Below, piece after piece: positions 31,817-40,474 of a DNA stretch of 64,000 bases; the stretch's first letter is position 1, and every line of letters begins with the position of its first letter. A program made the translations under genes and the position numbers. Under the pieces are notes generated by a model. It did no database searches. It had not been told where the DNA came from and saw only the letters and a program-made list of their open reading frames with translations. Origin of the DNA: Thiovibrio frasassiensis (GTDB lineage Bacteria; Desulfobacterota; Desulfobulbia; Desulfobulbales; Desulfurivibrionaceae); contig NZ_JAPHEH010000001.1 in the NCBI RefSeq assembly GCF_029607905.1, positions 1,517,530-1,581,529 on the forward strand, read 5' to 3'.

Positions 31817-32938
31817 ATGTTTACTATTCCCGAATTTCCTGCATTGCAGGAGGCGGTCAGTCGTGCCACCGAGGCAGAGATCGTGCAGGCTCTGCACTCC
31901 GAGCGTCCTGGGCTGGCAGGGCTGGCTGCCTTGCTGTCGCCTGCGGCGGAGCCGCATCTCGGTGCCATGGCCAAACGCTCCGGTGCCATCACCAGCCAGC
32001 GTTTTGGCCGGACTATCCAGGTCTATGCGCCGGTGTATCTCTCGAGTTTTTGTGCCAATCGTTGCGCCTATTGCGGGTTTTCTGCGGACAACATCATGGA
32101 AAGACGGGTCTTGACCTTTGCCGAGGCGGAAAGGGAGGCCATGATCCTGCACCAGCGAGGATTCAACCATCTTCTTCTTGTTTCCGGGGAGGCCCCGGCC
32201 AAGGTTGGCGTGGACTATCTCGAAGAAATTGCCTTGCGGCTGCGCGATCGCTTTGCCGCCTTGTCCATCGAGGTGCAGCCTCTGGCGACAGAAGAGTATG
32301 CTCGGCTTTTTCGCGCCGGGATCACCTCGGTGGCGGTGTATCAGGAAACCTATGACCGGGAGATGTATAAGCAGGTGCATTTGGGCGGGCCAAAGGCTGA
32401 TTTTGATTATCGGTTGGAAAGTCCGTCCAGGGTCGCGGCCGCCGGCATGCGGGAGGTGGGAATCGGCGCCTTGCTTGGTCTTTCCGACTGGCGGGCGGAA
32501 GGGCTTGCCCTGGGCCTCCATCTTGCCTGGTTGCGCAAGCAGTACTGGCGGACCGGACTCACCGTTTCTTTTCCGCGTATGCGTCCGGCCCAAGGGGAGT
32601 TTAAGCCGCTGCAGCCGGTGAGCGAAAGAAATCTCAGCCAGATGATCTTTGCCCTGCGGATGTTTGATCCGGATGTCGGCTTGTACCTCTCCACCAGGGA
32701 GGAGGCCCGATACCGCGACGGCATGATCGGTCTCGGCCCTACCCGCTATTCGGCGGGCTCGTGCACCGCGCCGGGCGGATACGGCCAGGAGGATGCGGGC
32801 GGGGAGCAGTTTGAGGTCGGGGATAGCCGGAGTCTTGCCGAGGTGAGCAGTGCTATCCAGAAGAAGGGGTTTGACCCGGTCCGCAAGGATTGGGATGCTG
32901 TTTTTCAAATACGAGGAGACGGGCAGCAGGCTGCCTGA
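31817..32938 (+). CDS. thiH: 2-iminoacetate synthase ThiH (radical SAM)
   Basis: Radical SAM tyrosine lyase that makes dehydroglycine for ThiG and releases p-cresol. The 373-residue product has the 4Fe-4S site CANRCAYC (CxxxCxxC) near residue 75, GFNHLLLVSGEAP and VYQETYDREMY. It begins 3 bases after thiG. Use of ThiH rather than the oxidase ThiO fits anaerobic life. Confidence 0.96.
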   Translation: MFTIPEFPALQEAVSRATEAEIVQALHSERPGLAGLAALLSPAAEPHLGAMAKRSGAITSQRFGRTIQVYAPVYLSSFCANRCAYCGFSADNIMERRVLTFAEAEREAMILHQRGFNHLLLVSGEAPAKVGVDYLEEIALRLRDRFAALSIEVQPLATEEYARLFRAGITSVAVYQETYDREMYKQVHLGGPKADFDYRLESPSRVAAAGMREVGIGALLGLSDWRAEGLALGLHLAWLRKQYWRTGLTVSFPRMRPAQGEFKPLQPVSERNLSQMIFALRMFDPDVGLYLSTREEARYRDGMIGLGPTRYSAGSCTAPGGYGQEDAGGEQFEVGDSRSLAEVSSAIQKKGFDPVRKDWDAVFQIRGDGQQAA

Positions 32939-32976
32939 ACGATAGGCGTAACCAAAAGGAAGGAGGGGTGAACCCA

Positions 32977-34266
32977 ATGGCAGATCTGAAAAAAATGTAC
33001 ACCACCATTCTTGGTGACCACTTTCCCATGGAGATGAAAATCACCTTTGGCGACCAGGAACTGGTCTACCGGAAGAAGACCTGGAAGATCGTGGCTGAGG
33101 ACGGCAGCGTTGATGAGCGGGGCGTGCGCTACGGCGAGAACCCTGATCAGGAGGCGGCTCTCTACGAATTGATCAATGGTAATTTGGTGCTGGGTGATTG
33201 TCGGTTCATTGAGCCGGGCAAGGGTCTGGTGAGCGGAATCAATGTTGAGGACATGCTCCAGGTGGGCAAGCATCCCGGCAAGATCAACCTTACCGACATC
33301 GACAACGGTTTGAACATTATCAAGTATCTCATGGACCGTCCGGCCGCGGTGATCCTTAAGCACAACAACCCTTGCGGTGCAGCCTGCGGGGATACCCTGG
33401 CCCGCGCCTACGATCGGGCCAATCGCGCCGACCGCATCGCCGCCTTTGGCGGCGCGGTTATTCTCAACCGGCCCTGCGACAAGGAAACCGCCGAGCTTTT
33501 GAGCAAGAACTATCTGGAAGTGGTTTGCGCTCCGGAATTTGAGGCGGGAAGTTTGCAGATTCTCGCGGCCCGGAAAAATTTACGGGTGGTGCGGATCAGT
33601 CGCATCGACCGGCTTGCCGAGTATGAAAAATACCGTTATGTCGATTTTAAGAGCCTGATCGATGGCGGTCTCATTGTTCAGCAGTCGGCGGTGAACTCCA
33701 TCCGTTCCGTGGCCGATCTGAAGCCGGCGGTGAGTATCTCAAAGGGCCAGGAGTACAAGGTGGAGCGCGAGCCCACCCAGCGGGAGATCGACGACATGCT
33801 TTTCGGCTGGGCCGTGGAGCATGGGGTTACCTCCAATTCGGTCATCTATGTGAAGGACGGCTGTACGGTGGGTATCGGTACCGGCGAACAAGACCGGGTC
33901 GGCGTGGCCGACATCGCGGTCTATAAGGCGTATACCAAGTATGCCGACATCCTCTGCTTCGACACCTTTGGCATCCCCTATGCGGATATGGTCTTGGAGA
34001 TCGAACAGGGCAAGCGGAAGAAAGCGGATCAGGAGAAGATCGACGGACAGACCAAGGCGGACAAGGCCGGGCTGCCCGGCTCGGTGATGATCTCCGATGC
34101 CTTCTTTCCGTACCGCGATGGCGCCGATGTCGGGATCCGCCAGGGGGTTTCCGCCATTCTTCAGGCGGGCGGCTCCATGCGTGATTTCGAGACGATCCAG
34201 GCCTGTAACGAGGCGAAACCACAGGTGGCCATGAAGTTCACGGGGCAGCGTTCCTTTAAGCATTAA
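32977..34266 (+). CDS. Stand-alone AICAR formyltransferase (PurH C-terminal domain type)
   Basis: Predicted phosphoribosylaminoimidazolecarboxamide formyltransferase of purine synthesis. The 429-residue product has the RYGENPDQEAALY, KHNNPCGAA and AFGGAVILNRP motifs of the PurH transformylase half, but lacks the N-terminal IMP cyclohydrolase (MGS-like) domain of bifunctional PurH. About 45 residues precede the domain. ATG 32977 follows AAGGAGGGG and avoids overlap with thiH. IMP cyclohydrolase must be encoded elsewhere. A bidirectional terminator follows. Confidence 0.9.
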   Translation: MADLKKMYTTILGDHFPMEMKITFGDQELVYRKKTWKIVAEDGSVDERGVRYGENPDQEAALYELINGNLVLGDCRFIEPGKGLVSGINVEDMLQVGKHPGKINLTDIDNGLNIIKYLMDRPAAVILKHNNPCGAACGDTLARAYDRANRADRIAAFGGAVILNRPCDKETAELLSKNYLEVVCAPEFEAGSLQILAARKNLRVVRISRIDRLAEYEKYRYVDFKSLIDGGLIVQQSAVNSIRSVADLKPAVSISKGQEYKVEREPTQREIDDMLFGWAVEHGVTSNSVIYVKDGCTVGIGTGEQDRVGVADIAVYKAYTKYADILCFDTFGIPYADMVLEIEQGKRKKADQEKIDGQTKADKAGLPGSVMISDAFFPYRDGADVGIRQGVSAILQAGGSMRDFETIQACNEAKPQVAMKFTGQRSFKH

Positions 34267-34284
34267 GCAAACAGCAGGACATAT

Positions 34285-34319
34285 AAAAAAAGCCCGACCT
34301 GAAAAGGCCGGGCTTTTTT
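34285..34319. terminator. Bidirectional terminator between convergent units
   Basis: AAAAAAGCCCG...CGGGCTTTTTT forms a GC-rich stem (one mismatched pair) with A-tract and T-tract on the two sides. It can end both the plus-strand thiamine/purine unit and the minus-strand efflux operon. Confidence 0.9.
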
Positions 34320-34335
34320 ATGTTGAGCGACTCAA

Positions 34336-35043
34336 CTACACATGGTTCCTCTTCTCGTCAACGATGCGGCCGTCACTGAAGGTAAAGATCCGGTCAAACC
34401 CTTCCACCATCCGCTGGTCGTGGGTGACCACCAGAATGGCGGAGTTGTTCTCCACCGCCAGTTTTTTCAGCAGACCCATGACGTTCTTGCCGTTTTCCGT
34501 GTCCAGGGCCGCCGTCGGTTCATCGGCCAGGATGACCCGGGGCTGGTTGGCCAGGGCGCGGGCGATGGCGGTGCGCTGCGACTCGCCGCCGGAGAGCAGG
34601 GAGGGATAATGGTTGAGGCGGTGGCCGAGCCCCAGACTTTCCAGAAGCTCAATGCTCCGTGTCCGTGCTGCCTTCGCGCCGACTCCGTTGTTCTCCAGAG
34701 CGATCATCACGTTTTCCACGGCGGTGAGAAAGGGAATCAGGTTGTGGGCCTGGAAGATGAATCCCAGTTTTTCCCGCCGGATTCGCTTGAGGTCGAGCCC
34801 GGCCGGCCAACCGTCCTTGGCGATCAGCTCTCCGTCCAGCACTACCTTGCCGCGGGTCGGCTCGGTGACCAGGCCGATGGTGGTGAGCAGCGTGGTCTTG
34901 CCGGAGCCGGACGGGCCGAGGATAGCCACCAGTTCTCCGGGCGCCACAGCGAAGGTGGCATCGGCCAAGGCCACGACCTCGGTATGGCCTTGGCCGTAAA
35001 TCTTGGTCAGGTTTTCAATCTGTACCGCATACATCTGCTTCAT
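34336..35043 (-). CDS. ABC transporter ATP-binding protein (LolD/MacB/DevA type)
   Basis: ATPase of a MacB/DevA-like export system. The 235-residue product has Walker A GPSGSGKTT near residue 42, Q-loop region GFIFQAHNLIPFLTA, signature LLSGGESQR, Walker B VILADEPTAALD and the switch histidine in VVTHDQRM. The start overlaps the permease stop by four bases (second Met three codons in is an alternative). It is the last gene of the tetR-tolC-adaptor-permease-ATPase operon. The substrate is unknown; hydrophobic compounds or lipids are plausible from the family. Confidence 0.92.
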   Translation of the reverse strand: MKQMYAVQIENLTKIYGQGHTEVVALADATFAVAPGELVAILGPSGSGKTTLLTTIGLVTEPTRGKVVLDGELIAKDGWPAGLDLKRIRREKLGFIFQAHNLIPFLTAVENVMIALENNGVGAKAARTRSIELLESLGLGHRLNHYPSLLSGGESQRTAIARALANQPRVILADEPTAALDTENGKNVMGLLKKLAVENNSAILVVTHDQRMVEGFDRIFTFSDGRIVDEKRNHV

Positions 35044-36242
35044 CCTCCCAAGGCTTCGGCCGGTTCGACCCGCAGGGCTTTGCGGATACCCACCAGGCTT
35101 GCGCCGATACAGATCAAAATCACGATGCCGAACAAAAGCTGCAGGTCGATGGGAACCAGATCCAAGCGGCGGGGAAACTTGTCGCGGGTAAGGGCAATCA
35201 GGGTGAAACCGATAACGTAAGCGATCACTCCCATGAGCAGCGATTGCTGGAGGATCAGCCCGACGATCACCCGGTTTCTGGTGCCGATCAGCTTGAGGGT
35301 CGCGATCACCCGCAATTTATCCAGGGTCATGGTGTAGATAATCAGCGAGATGATAACCCCGGAAATGACGAGGAGGATGGCCCGGAACAGGCCGAGCTGC
35401 ATCTTGGCTTTTTTGATCATGCCCTCGGTGAGAATGTGCTCCTGGTCTTTGCCGGTCAGGGGGCGGAAGTGGTTCCAGCGGCTGATCCTATCTTGCACCA
35501 GGGCCAGATCCGCGCCGGGTGCAAGGCGAGCCACCACGGTATTGACGATATGGGTCGAGCCGGCAATGCGCGCGATCTGCGGGGTGAGCTGGCTCGCCTG
35601 GTTCGGGGACAGTAGGGGCAACCGTTCGATCTGGCCGGAAAGCTTTTCCCGGGAGTTGCGAATGGCGTTGTTGTCATCCTTGAACTGGATCTTCTGGGCG
35701 TCGGGCAGGGTCACATAGGCTACGGGATCGCCGGCCGAGGAAACCATTTTGGCCGTATGGCCGACTATCGTATAGTCATCGCCCCCCAATCGCAATTTCT
35801 CCCCCAGGCCAATCTTCATGGCCCGGTCCACTACGATTTCGTAGTGTTTCTGCCGGATAGGCCTACCGGCGACGATGGAGGGGGGGCCGCCCATGCCTGC
35901 TAATTCGTACCCGACAAGGAAGAAGCGAAAGGGCTGGCCATGCCGTTCGCTTTGGATATTTTGAAAAGAGAGGGCAGAGGCCTGTCCCACCCCGGGAACC
36001 GCCCGAATCCGGTACTTGATCTCCTCGGGAATGCGGGAGGTGGCGGCAAAAGGGCCGCTGGTGTCCTGCTGCACGACCCAGATGTCTGCGGCCGTGGCGT
36101 TGAGGATGCCGGTGGCGTCGGTGAATAAGCCCCGGTAGATGCCGCTCATGCTCATCACTACTCCGAGCAGCAGGCCGAGGCCGAGGCAGGTCTGGATGAA
36201 GCGGCTTTTTTGATGCCGGATGTCGCGCAGTGCCAGATTCAT
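35040..36242 (-). CDS. ABC transporter permease, FtsX/DevC type
   Basis: Inner-membrane permease, 400 residues. It has one N-terminal membrane helix (about residues 18-38), a large periplasmic domain (about 40-280) and three C-terminal membrane helices, the FtsX/MacB topology. The start MNLALRDIRHQKSRFIQ resembles DevC proteins. The stop overlaps the ATPase start, and its first codon touches the end of the adaptor gene. With adaptor, TolC and ATPase it should form a trans-envelope efflux machine. Confidence 0.88.
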   Translation of the reverse strand: MNLALRDIRHQKSRFIQTCLGLGLLLGVVMSMSGIYRGLFTDATGILNATAADIWVVQQDTSGPFAATSRIPEEIKYRIRAVPGVGQASALSFQNIQSERHGQPFRFFLVGYELAGMGGPPSIVAGRPIRQKHYEIVVDRAMKIGLGEKLRLGGDDYTIVGHTAKMVSSAGDPVAYVTLPDAQKIQFKDDNNAIRNSREKLSGQIERLPLLSPNQASQLTPQIARIAGSTHIVNTVVARLAPGADLALVQDRISRWNHFRPLTGKDQEHILTEGMIKKAKMQLGLFRAILLVISGVIISLIIYTMTLDKLRVIATLKLIGTRNRVIVGLILQQSLLMGVIAYVIGFTLIALTRDKFPRRLDLVPIDLQLLFGIVILICIGASLVGIRKALRVEPAEALGG

Positions 36243-37285
36243 TAGCGTACCCGGACCTTCTGCCCTTCAGTGAGTAACGACATTTTTTCGGGAGGCGCTA
36301 GGGCGATGGCTTCGTTGCCGGTAAGTCCCGCAGTGATTTCGATCATCCCATGACTGTCTTCAATGCCGGTGGAGACTGCTCGAAAGAGGAGACGGTTGTT
36401 TTCCACCACCCAGACGCCGCGCTGTTTTCCCTTGTTTGCCAAGACGGTATTGGGGATGGACGGAGCGTCTTTTCTTGCCCCTGTCGTAATCAGCACCTCG
36501 GCCTGTTCTCCCAGGCGGAAATTTGCCACGGGTGGGGTGAAGGCCACATCCACTTCAAGTTCCTCGGTGACCCGGTCGCTTTCCCAGGCAAGTCGTGCCA
36601 CCTGACCGGGAAATTTTTCCCCGGGCGCGGAACGGAGGGTGATGGTTGCCGACTGTCCGGGCGTAAGGCCCTTGAGCTGCGATTCGTCCACATTCGCTTT
36701 TACCCAGACGGTTTCCGGGTTGGCCAGCAGCAAAATAGGCAACCCCGCAGTCACCGTGGCTCCGGGTTCAAGCTCCCGGCGGATGATAATGCCGTCTTCC
36801 GGCGCCACAATGGTGGCGTCATCCAAACGGGAGCGGCTGGCGACCACCGCCTCCTTGGCCAACAGGAATGCGGTTTCATACTGCTCCGCCTCCTGCAGCG
36901 AAACCAGTTCCTTGGACGCCAGGGCCTTGAACCGGGCGGCATTTTTTTTCGCCAGCGCCAAACTTGCCTTGGCCTGTCGATTCTGGGCCTGCAATTCGCT
37001 GAGGTCCAGTTTTGCCAAGACCTGTCCTTGCTTGACCATGTCTCCCTGGTCAACGCTGACCTCGGCAAGCCGCCCGGTTATCTTGCTGGCGATGTTGACC
37101 ACAACCTTGGCCTCCACCGTGCCGTTGCCATAGACCTGGGCGATGAGATCACGCTGTGTAACACGTACCGTTTGAATCTTGGTTGGGCCCAAAACCGTGA
37201 GCCGCAGAAGAAGACCACCGGTCAGGATAACGGCCAGGGCCAAAAGATATTTTTTTGGTATTTTCAGCATCGTCGGTGCCTGCAT
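36242..37285 (-). CDS. HlyD/DevB-family periplasmic adaptor (membrane fusion protein)
   Basis: Links the inner-membrane transporter to TolC. The 347-residue product has one N-terminal membrane anchor (about residues 10-28), a biotinyl-lipoyl-like region (GRLAEVSVDQGDMVKQGQ), an alpha-helical coiled-coil hairpin (about 95-150) and beta-barrel segments. The start at 37285 is chosen because GAGGAG precedes it and a longer frame would run into tolC. It is followed directly by the permease. Confidence 0.9.
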   Translation of the reverse strand: MQAPTMLKIPKKYLLALAVILTGGLLLRLTVLGPTKIQTVRVTQRDLIAQVYGNGTVEAKVVVNIASKITGRLAEVSVDQGDMVKQGQVLAKLDLSELQAQNRQAKASLALAKKNAARFKALASKELVSLQEAEQYETAFLLAKEAVVASRSRLDDATIVAPEDGIIIRRELEPGATVTAGLPILLLANPETVWVKANVDESQLKGLTPGQSATITLRSAPGEKFPGQVARLAWESDRVTEELEVDVAFTPPVANFRLGEQAEVLITTGARKDAPSIPNTVLANKGKQRGVWVVENNRLLFRAVSTGIEDSHGMIEITAGLTGNEAIALAPPEKMSLLTEGQKVRVR

Positions 37286-37307
37286 CCTTTTTCTCCTCAA
37301 TCCGGAG

Positions 37308-38570
37308 CTATTGTTTGCCCAGGGCACGGTCCAGCCGAGCCTCGGCAATTCTTTGGTCGTATCCCGACTGAATCTGGGCGGTTTCCGCATTCAGGGCCTG
37401 GGCTTGCGCATCAACGGCTTCGATCATTGTTCCCAACCCTTCCCTGTAGCGCTCCATGGCCAGCCGCTGGCTTTCCTGGGCTGCGATCATCTCCTTGCTG
37501 CTTGCGCCAAAGCGGGCCTGTGCTTCGGTAATTCCCAGCCAGGCGGATTCAACCTCTTTGGCGATCTGCAGCTGCAGATTTCTCTGTTGCGCCTCCACGC
37601 CACGGATGGCGGCATTGGCCTCATGCACCTGTTCCTTGGTGGCGAATCCGGAGAAAATGGGCAGGGTGAGGTTGACCCCCAGAGCCCAGACCTCCCCTTC
37701 CGGAAGCATGCTTTGTGCGGCCTCGCCATAGGTTGCCGTGCCGGAAAGAGTGGGAAGATAGCCGCTGCGGGCGGAGCGCAGAGATCCTGAGGCCGATTTT
37801 TTAAGGGAAGCGAGTCGTTTGAGTTCGCTCCTGTTGTGCAAGGCCTCCTCGCACAGGCTGGCAAGATCTTGCGGAGCGGGGGCAGGGTTGATTTCCGGCT
37901 CAGCAAGGGGGCGGTCTTCCAGCGAGGTCATCCCCATGGCGTTTGCAAGTTCCAGGCGGGCCAAATTGCGGTTGTTCTCGGCCCGGATCAGCAAACTTTT
38001 ACCCGCGTATAAGGATGCTTCGGTCCTGGCCACTTCGACCTTGGAGCGAATGCCGTGTCGGAAAAATTCTTCCGCCTGCCGGGATAATCCTTCTCGGGCA
38101 ACAACGGTTTTCCGGCTGGCTTCCACCTGTTTTTCTGCGGCCAGGGCGAGATACCAGGCGGCTTTGACCCGAAAGGCCACATCCTGGCGGCTGAGCGTCA
38201 CCCCTTCCGCGGCAGCGGCCGTGGCTCCGCGCGCCGCCGCAGTAGCGCCGGCAGTGCGGCCAAAATCATAGATGTTCTGTCTGACCACCACGGAGGTGGT
38301 GCTGACCTCGGTTTCCTTGATCCCGCCCAGAGCGGTTAAGAAGGTGTCACCCTTGTTCCAGTCGGCCGCGAGATTGATCTGTGGCCAGTAATTGGCCTTG
38401 GCCTGACCGAGTCTGGCCTCTGTGGCTGCGAGGTTGGAAGCCGCTTCTTCGATCTGGGGGTGATTTTTGTCCGCGATCGCTAATGCCGCCGCCAGGGTGA
38501 GCGGTTCTGTCGCATGGGCCTGAGCAGTGAGAATGATGGACAGGAGGAGAAAAACGAGGGTTTTTTTCAT
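37308..38570 (-). CDS. TolC-family outer membrane efflux protein
   Basis: Outer-membrane channel, 420 residues. It has a Sec signal peptide (residues 1-20, ending AHA) and the two-repeat TolC architecture with long amphipathic helices (for example KANYWPQINLAADW and SARSGYLPTLSGTATYG at equivalent points of each repeat). It overlaps the tetR stop by four bases and lies 22 bases before the adaptor gene, so it belongs to the same efflux operon. Confidence 0.93.
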   Translation of the reverse strand: MKKTLVFLLLSIILTAQAHATEPLTLAAALAIADKNHPQIEEAASNLAATEARLGQAKANYWPQINLAADWNKGDTFLTALGGIKETEVSTTSVVVRQNIYDFGRTAGATAAARGATAAAAEGVTLSRQDVAFRVKAAWYLALAAEKQVEASRKTVVAREGLSRQAEEFFRHGIRSKVEVARTEASLYAGKSLLIRAENNRNLARLELANAMGMTSLEDRPLAEPEINPAPAPQDLASLCEEALHNRSELKRLASLKKSASGSLRSARSGYLPTLSGTATYGEAAQSMLPEGEVWALGVNLTLPIFSGFATKEQVHEANAAIRGVEAQQRNLQLQIAKEVESAWLGITEAQARFGASSKEMIAAQESQRLAMERYREGLGTMIEAVDAQAQALNAETAQIQSGYDQRIAEARLDRALGKQ

Positions 38571-39199
38571 GTGGTTACCAGGGATATTTCCGGGGTGGCT
38601 GGGGAGGGCGGGACTTGAATGAGTCTCAAAAAATTATTCCACAGGCGTTCGGTCTCGGTATCCAGGCTGAAAGCGCCGCGGGTGATAGACCAGCGCAGGG
38701 CGGTGAACTGGATCATGCCAAGGAGAGTGATTGCTGTTTCCCGTGGCGCAATTGCGCAAAATTCACCGCTCTTGACTCCTGCGCCAATGAGATTGCTGAG
38801 GGTTTCGATATAAGCGGCCATCTTGCCCGCAATGGTTTGAGCAAGGTGCGGGTCTCCCAGATGGATCTCTTCGGAAAAAATGAATCGGGGCAATCCGGGG
38901 TTTGCGGCGATCAGGGCGGTGTGGGAACGGAAAATGACCTGGAGTTTTTCGAGGGCGGTTCCTTCTCCCGCCGCAATTCCCGCCGCCTTGCCCATTACCG
39001 CCTTGCTGATAAAATCTCCCAACGCCTGGAGAATTTCCTGTTTGCCCGTGAAGTGACGGTAGATGTTGGCGTCGCTCATCCCGGCCCGTCCGGCGATTTC
39101 GGTGATGGTGAGGCCATGCACCCCCTTTTCTCCAATAACCCCAAGCGCGGCCTGGATAATCTCTGCCCTGCGGATATGGGTGGTTTTTTTGGGCGGCAT
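38567..39199 (-). CDS. TetR/AcrR-family transcriptional regulator
   Basis: Predicted repressor of the efflux operon it heads. The 210-residue product has an N-terminal helix-turn-helix ITEIAGRAGMSDANIYRHFT (about residues 29-48) and a C-terminal ligand-binding domain. ATG at 39199 has AAGGAG just upstream; a longer frame would include the promoter and is rejected. It is translationally coupled to tolC (4-base overlap). A palindrome right behind the -10 box is the likely operator, which points to autoregulation. Confidence 0.92.
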   Translation of the reverse strand: MPPKKTTHIRRAEIIQAALGVIGEKGVHGLTITEIAGRAGMSDANIYRHFTGKQEILQALGDFISKAVMGKAAGIAAGEGTALEKLQVIFRSHTALIAANPGLPRFIFSEEIHLGDPHLAQTIAGKMAAYIETLSNLIGAGVKSGEFCAIAPRETAITLLGMIQFTALRWSITRGAFSLDTETERLWNNFLRLIQVPPSPATPEISLVTT

Positions 39200-39213
39200 C
39201 GAGGCTCCTTTAA

Positions 39214-39229
39214 GTGAATGCTTATTTAC
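39214..39229 (-). promoter_or_regulatory. Candidate TetR operator
   Basis: Imperfect inverted repeat GTGAAT-GCTT-ATTTAC (5 of 6 arm positions complementary), lying immediately downstream of the -10 box and upstream of the tetR ribosome binding site. A repressor bound here would block initiation, the usual autoregulatory layout of TetR operons. Confidence 0.55.
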
Positions 39230-39256
39230 ATTATAAAAGTGCAGGGTCCTTGTCAA
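39230..39256 (-). promoter_or_regulatory. Promoter of the tetR-tolC efflux operon
   Basis: On the minus strand, perfect TTGACA (39251-39256) and perfect TATAAT (39230-39235) are separated by 15 bases, slightly short of the optimal 17. The transcript would start close to the candidate operator and run into tetR. Confidence 0.75.
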
Positions 39257-39259
39257 GTG

Positions 39260-39583
39260 GTTTTCCGGGGACAGGAGTTGGATGCTCTTGCTGAGCAAGT
39301 TGTTGAAATTGGAGCGTTTGAGGCTTCTGGAGGTCAGGTGGGGTATGGTGCTACTTTGTTTTTCAGGCGGGATCGATTCGATGGTGGCCGACAGCGAGAA
39401 AGCGGTGTGGTTCTCTCTCGCTCCCAGCGGTAGACAAATCCAAGGCTGGGTCGGAGCAGCAGAGCCTGCTGCATGGAGAAGAACAAGGTGGGAATGAATT
39501 TTAACCGCAAAAAAAAATATGGTCTGGAAGTCCTTGGTGTGAGGCGATCTGCCGATCGGTTCGCTCTCCAGATCGCCCGGTGC
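39260..39583. other. Intergenic region with a possible motB terminator hairpin
   Basis: No gene is supported between the efflux promoter and motB; the few short open frames lack ribosome binding sites and recognisable products. GGCGATCT (39543-39550) and AGATCGCC (39570-39577) form a perfect 8-bp stem, with an inner CCGATCGG palindrome. It lies just past the motB stop on the minus strand, with a T-rich stretch about 25 bases further on, so it may help end motAB transcripts. Confidence 0.5.
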
Positions 39584-40474
39584 TCACTTCATCCGTGCGG
39601 GATGAACCTGAGGCGGGATTTGCGGGCTAATCTGGGCCGGAGTTTGCGTTTGTAAGGGAACCTGTGGCTGCGGCTGGGTTGCAGAAGGCGTGCTCTTTTT
39701 TTCCGGATAGAGGCGTAGGCTTATTCTTCGGTTGCGGGGATCAAAAGGGTTATCCTTGATGATCGGTTCCGTGGCGGCATAGCCCGAGACCCTCCGCAGG
39801 CGGCTTGAGGGGATGCCGTTTTTTTCCACCTCAACCCGGGCGGCGGAGGCCCTGGCCGTGGAAAGCTCCCAGTTGCCGAATTCCTTGTTTGCATAGCTCA
39901 CCGCATCGGTGTGGCCTTCGATTTCAATGCGGCTTGAGGTGCTCTTGATGTTGTCGCAGAGCACCTTGAGGATTTTTTGGCCGCTGGCGGTCAAGGCGGT
40001 GCTGCCCAGGGGGAACATGGGGTTTCCCTCCTTGTCCATAATGTCCACCTTGACCCCGCCTTCAAAAACCTCGATGTGCACCTGATCCTTGAGGTCGGCA
40101 AGCCGTTGCTCAATCTCCTGTTGCAGCTTGTTTTTGAACTGTTCCAGGCCGGCGGGGCTGGCTTCGCCTTCAGCCTCTCCGGTGGCGGCTGGGGCTTGGG
40201 TCACGGTGATCTGGGCTTCGGAGGCGACTTGCTCCTTGGCGATAATTTCTGCACCGCCGCCGGCACCACCCTCGGCAAAGAGGCTGTACTCTTGGAAATA
40301 ATGGGCAAGCTTCTCCTTTTGCGGTTTGGTGGTCATGTTCACCAGCCACATGAGGAGGAAAAAAGCCATCATTCCCGTCATGAAGTCGGCAAAGGCAACC
40401 TTCCAGCTACCGCCGTGAGCGCCGGCGCCCTGAACCTTTTTGACCTTCTTGATGATTATGTTTTTGTCTTCCAT
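39584..40474 (-). CDS. motB: Flagellar motor stator protein MotB
   Basis: Stator subunit that anchors MotA to peptidoglycan and carries the proton-binding Asp. The 296-residue product has one membrane helix near residues 27-47 (VAFADFMTGMMAFFLLMWLV, with the conserved Asp in FADFM), a Gly/Ala-rich linker, and a C-terminal OmpA-like domain (RIEIEGHTDAV near residue 190). A Pro/Gln-rich tail ends the protein. It overlaps the motA 3' end by 19 bases. Confidence 0.93.
   Translation of the reverse strand: MEDKNIIIKKVKKVQGAGAHGGSWKVAFADFMTGMMAFFLLMWLVNMTTKPQKEKLAHYFQEYSLFAEGGAGGGAEIIAKEQVASEAQITVTQAPAATGEAEGEASPAGLEQFKNKLQQEIEQRLADLKDQVHIEVFEGGVKVDIMDKEGNPMFPLGSTALTASGQKILKVLCDNIKSTSSRIEIEGHTDAVSYANKEFGNWELSTARASAARVEVEKNGIPSSRLRRVSGYAATEPIIKDNPFDPRNRRISLRLYPEKKSTPSATQPQPQVPLQTQTPAQISPQIPPQVHPARMK

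Noticed and set aside
39218-39497. Short open frames between tetR and motB
   Set aside because: They overlap the tetR promoter and operator or lack ribosome binding sites, and the products resemble nothing known.
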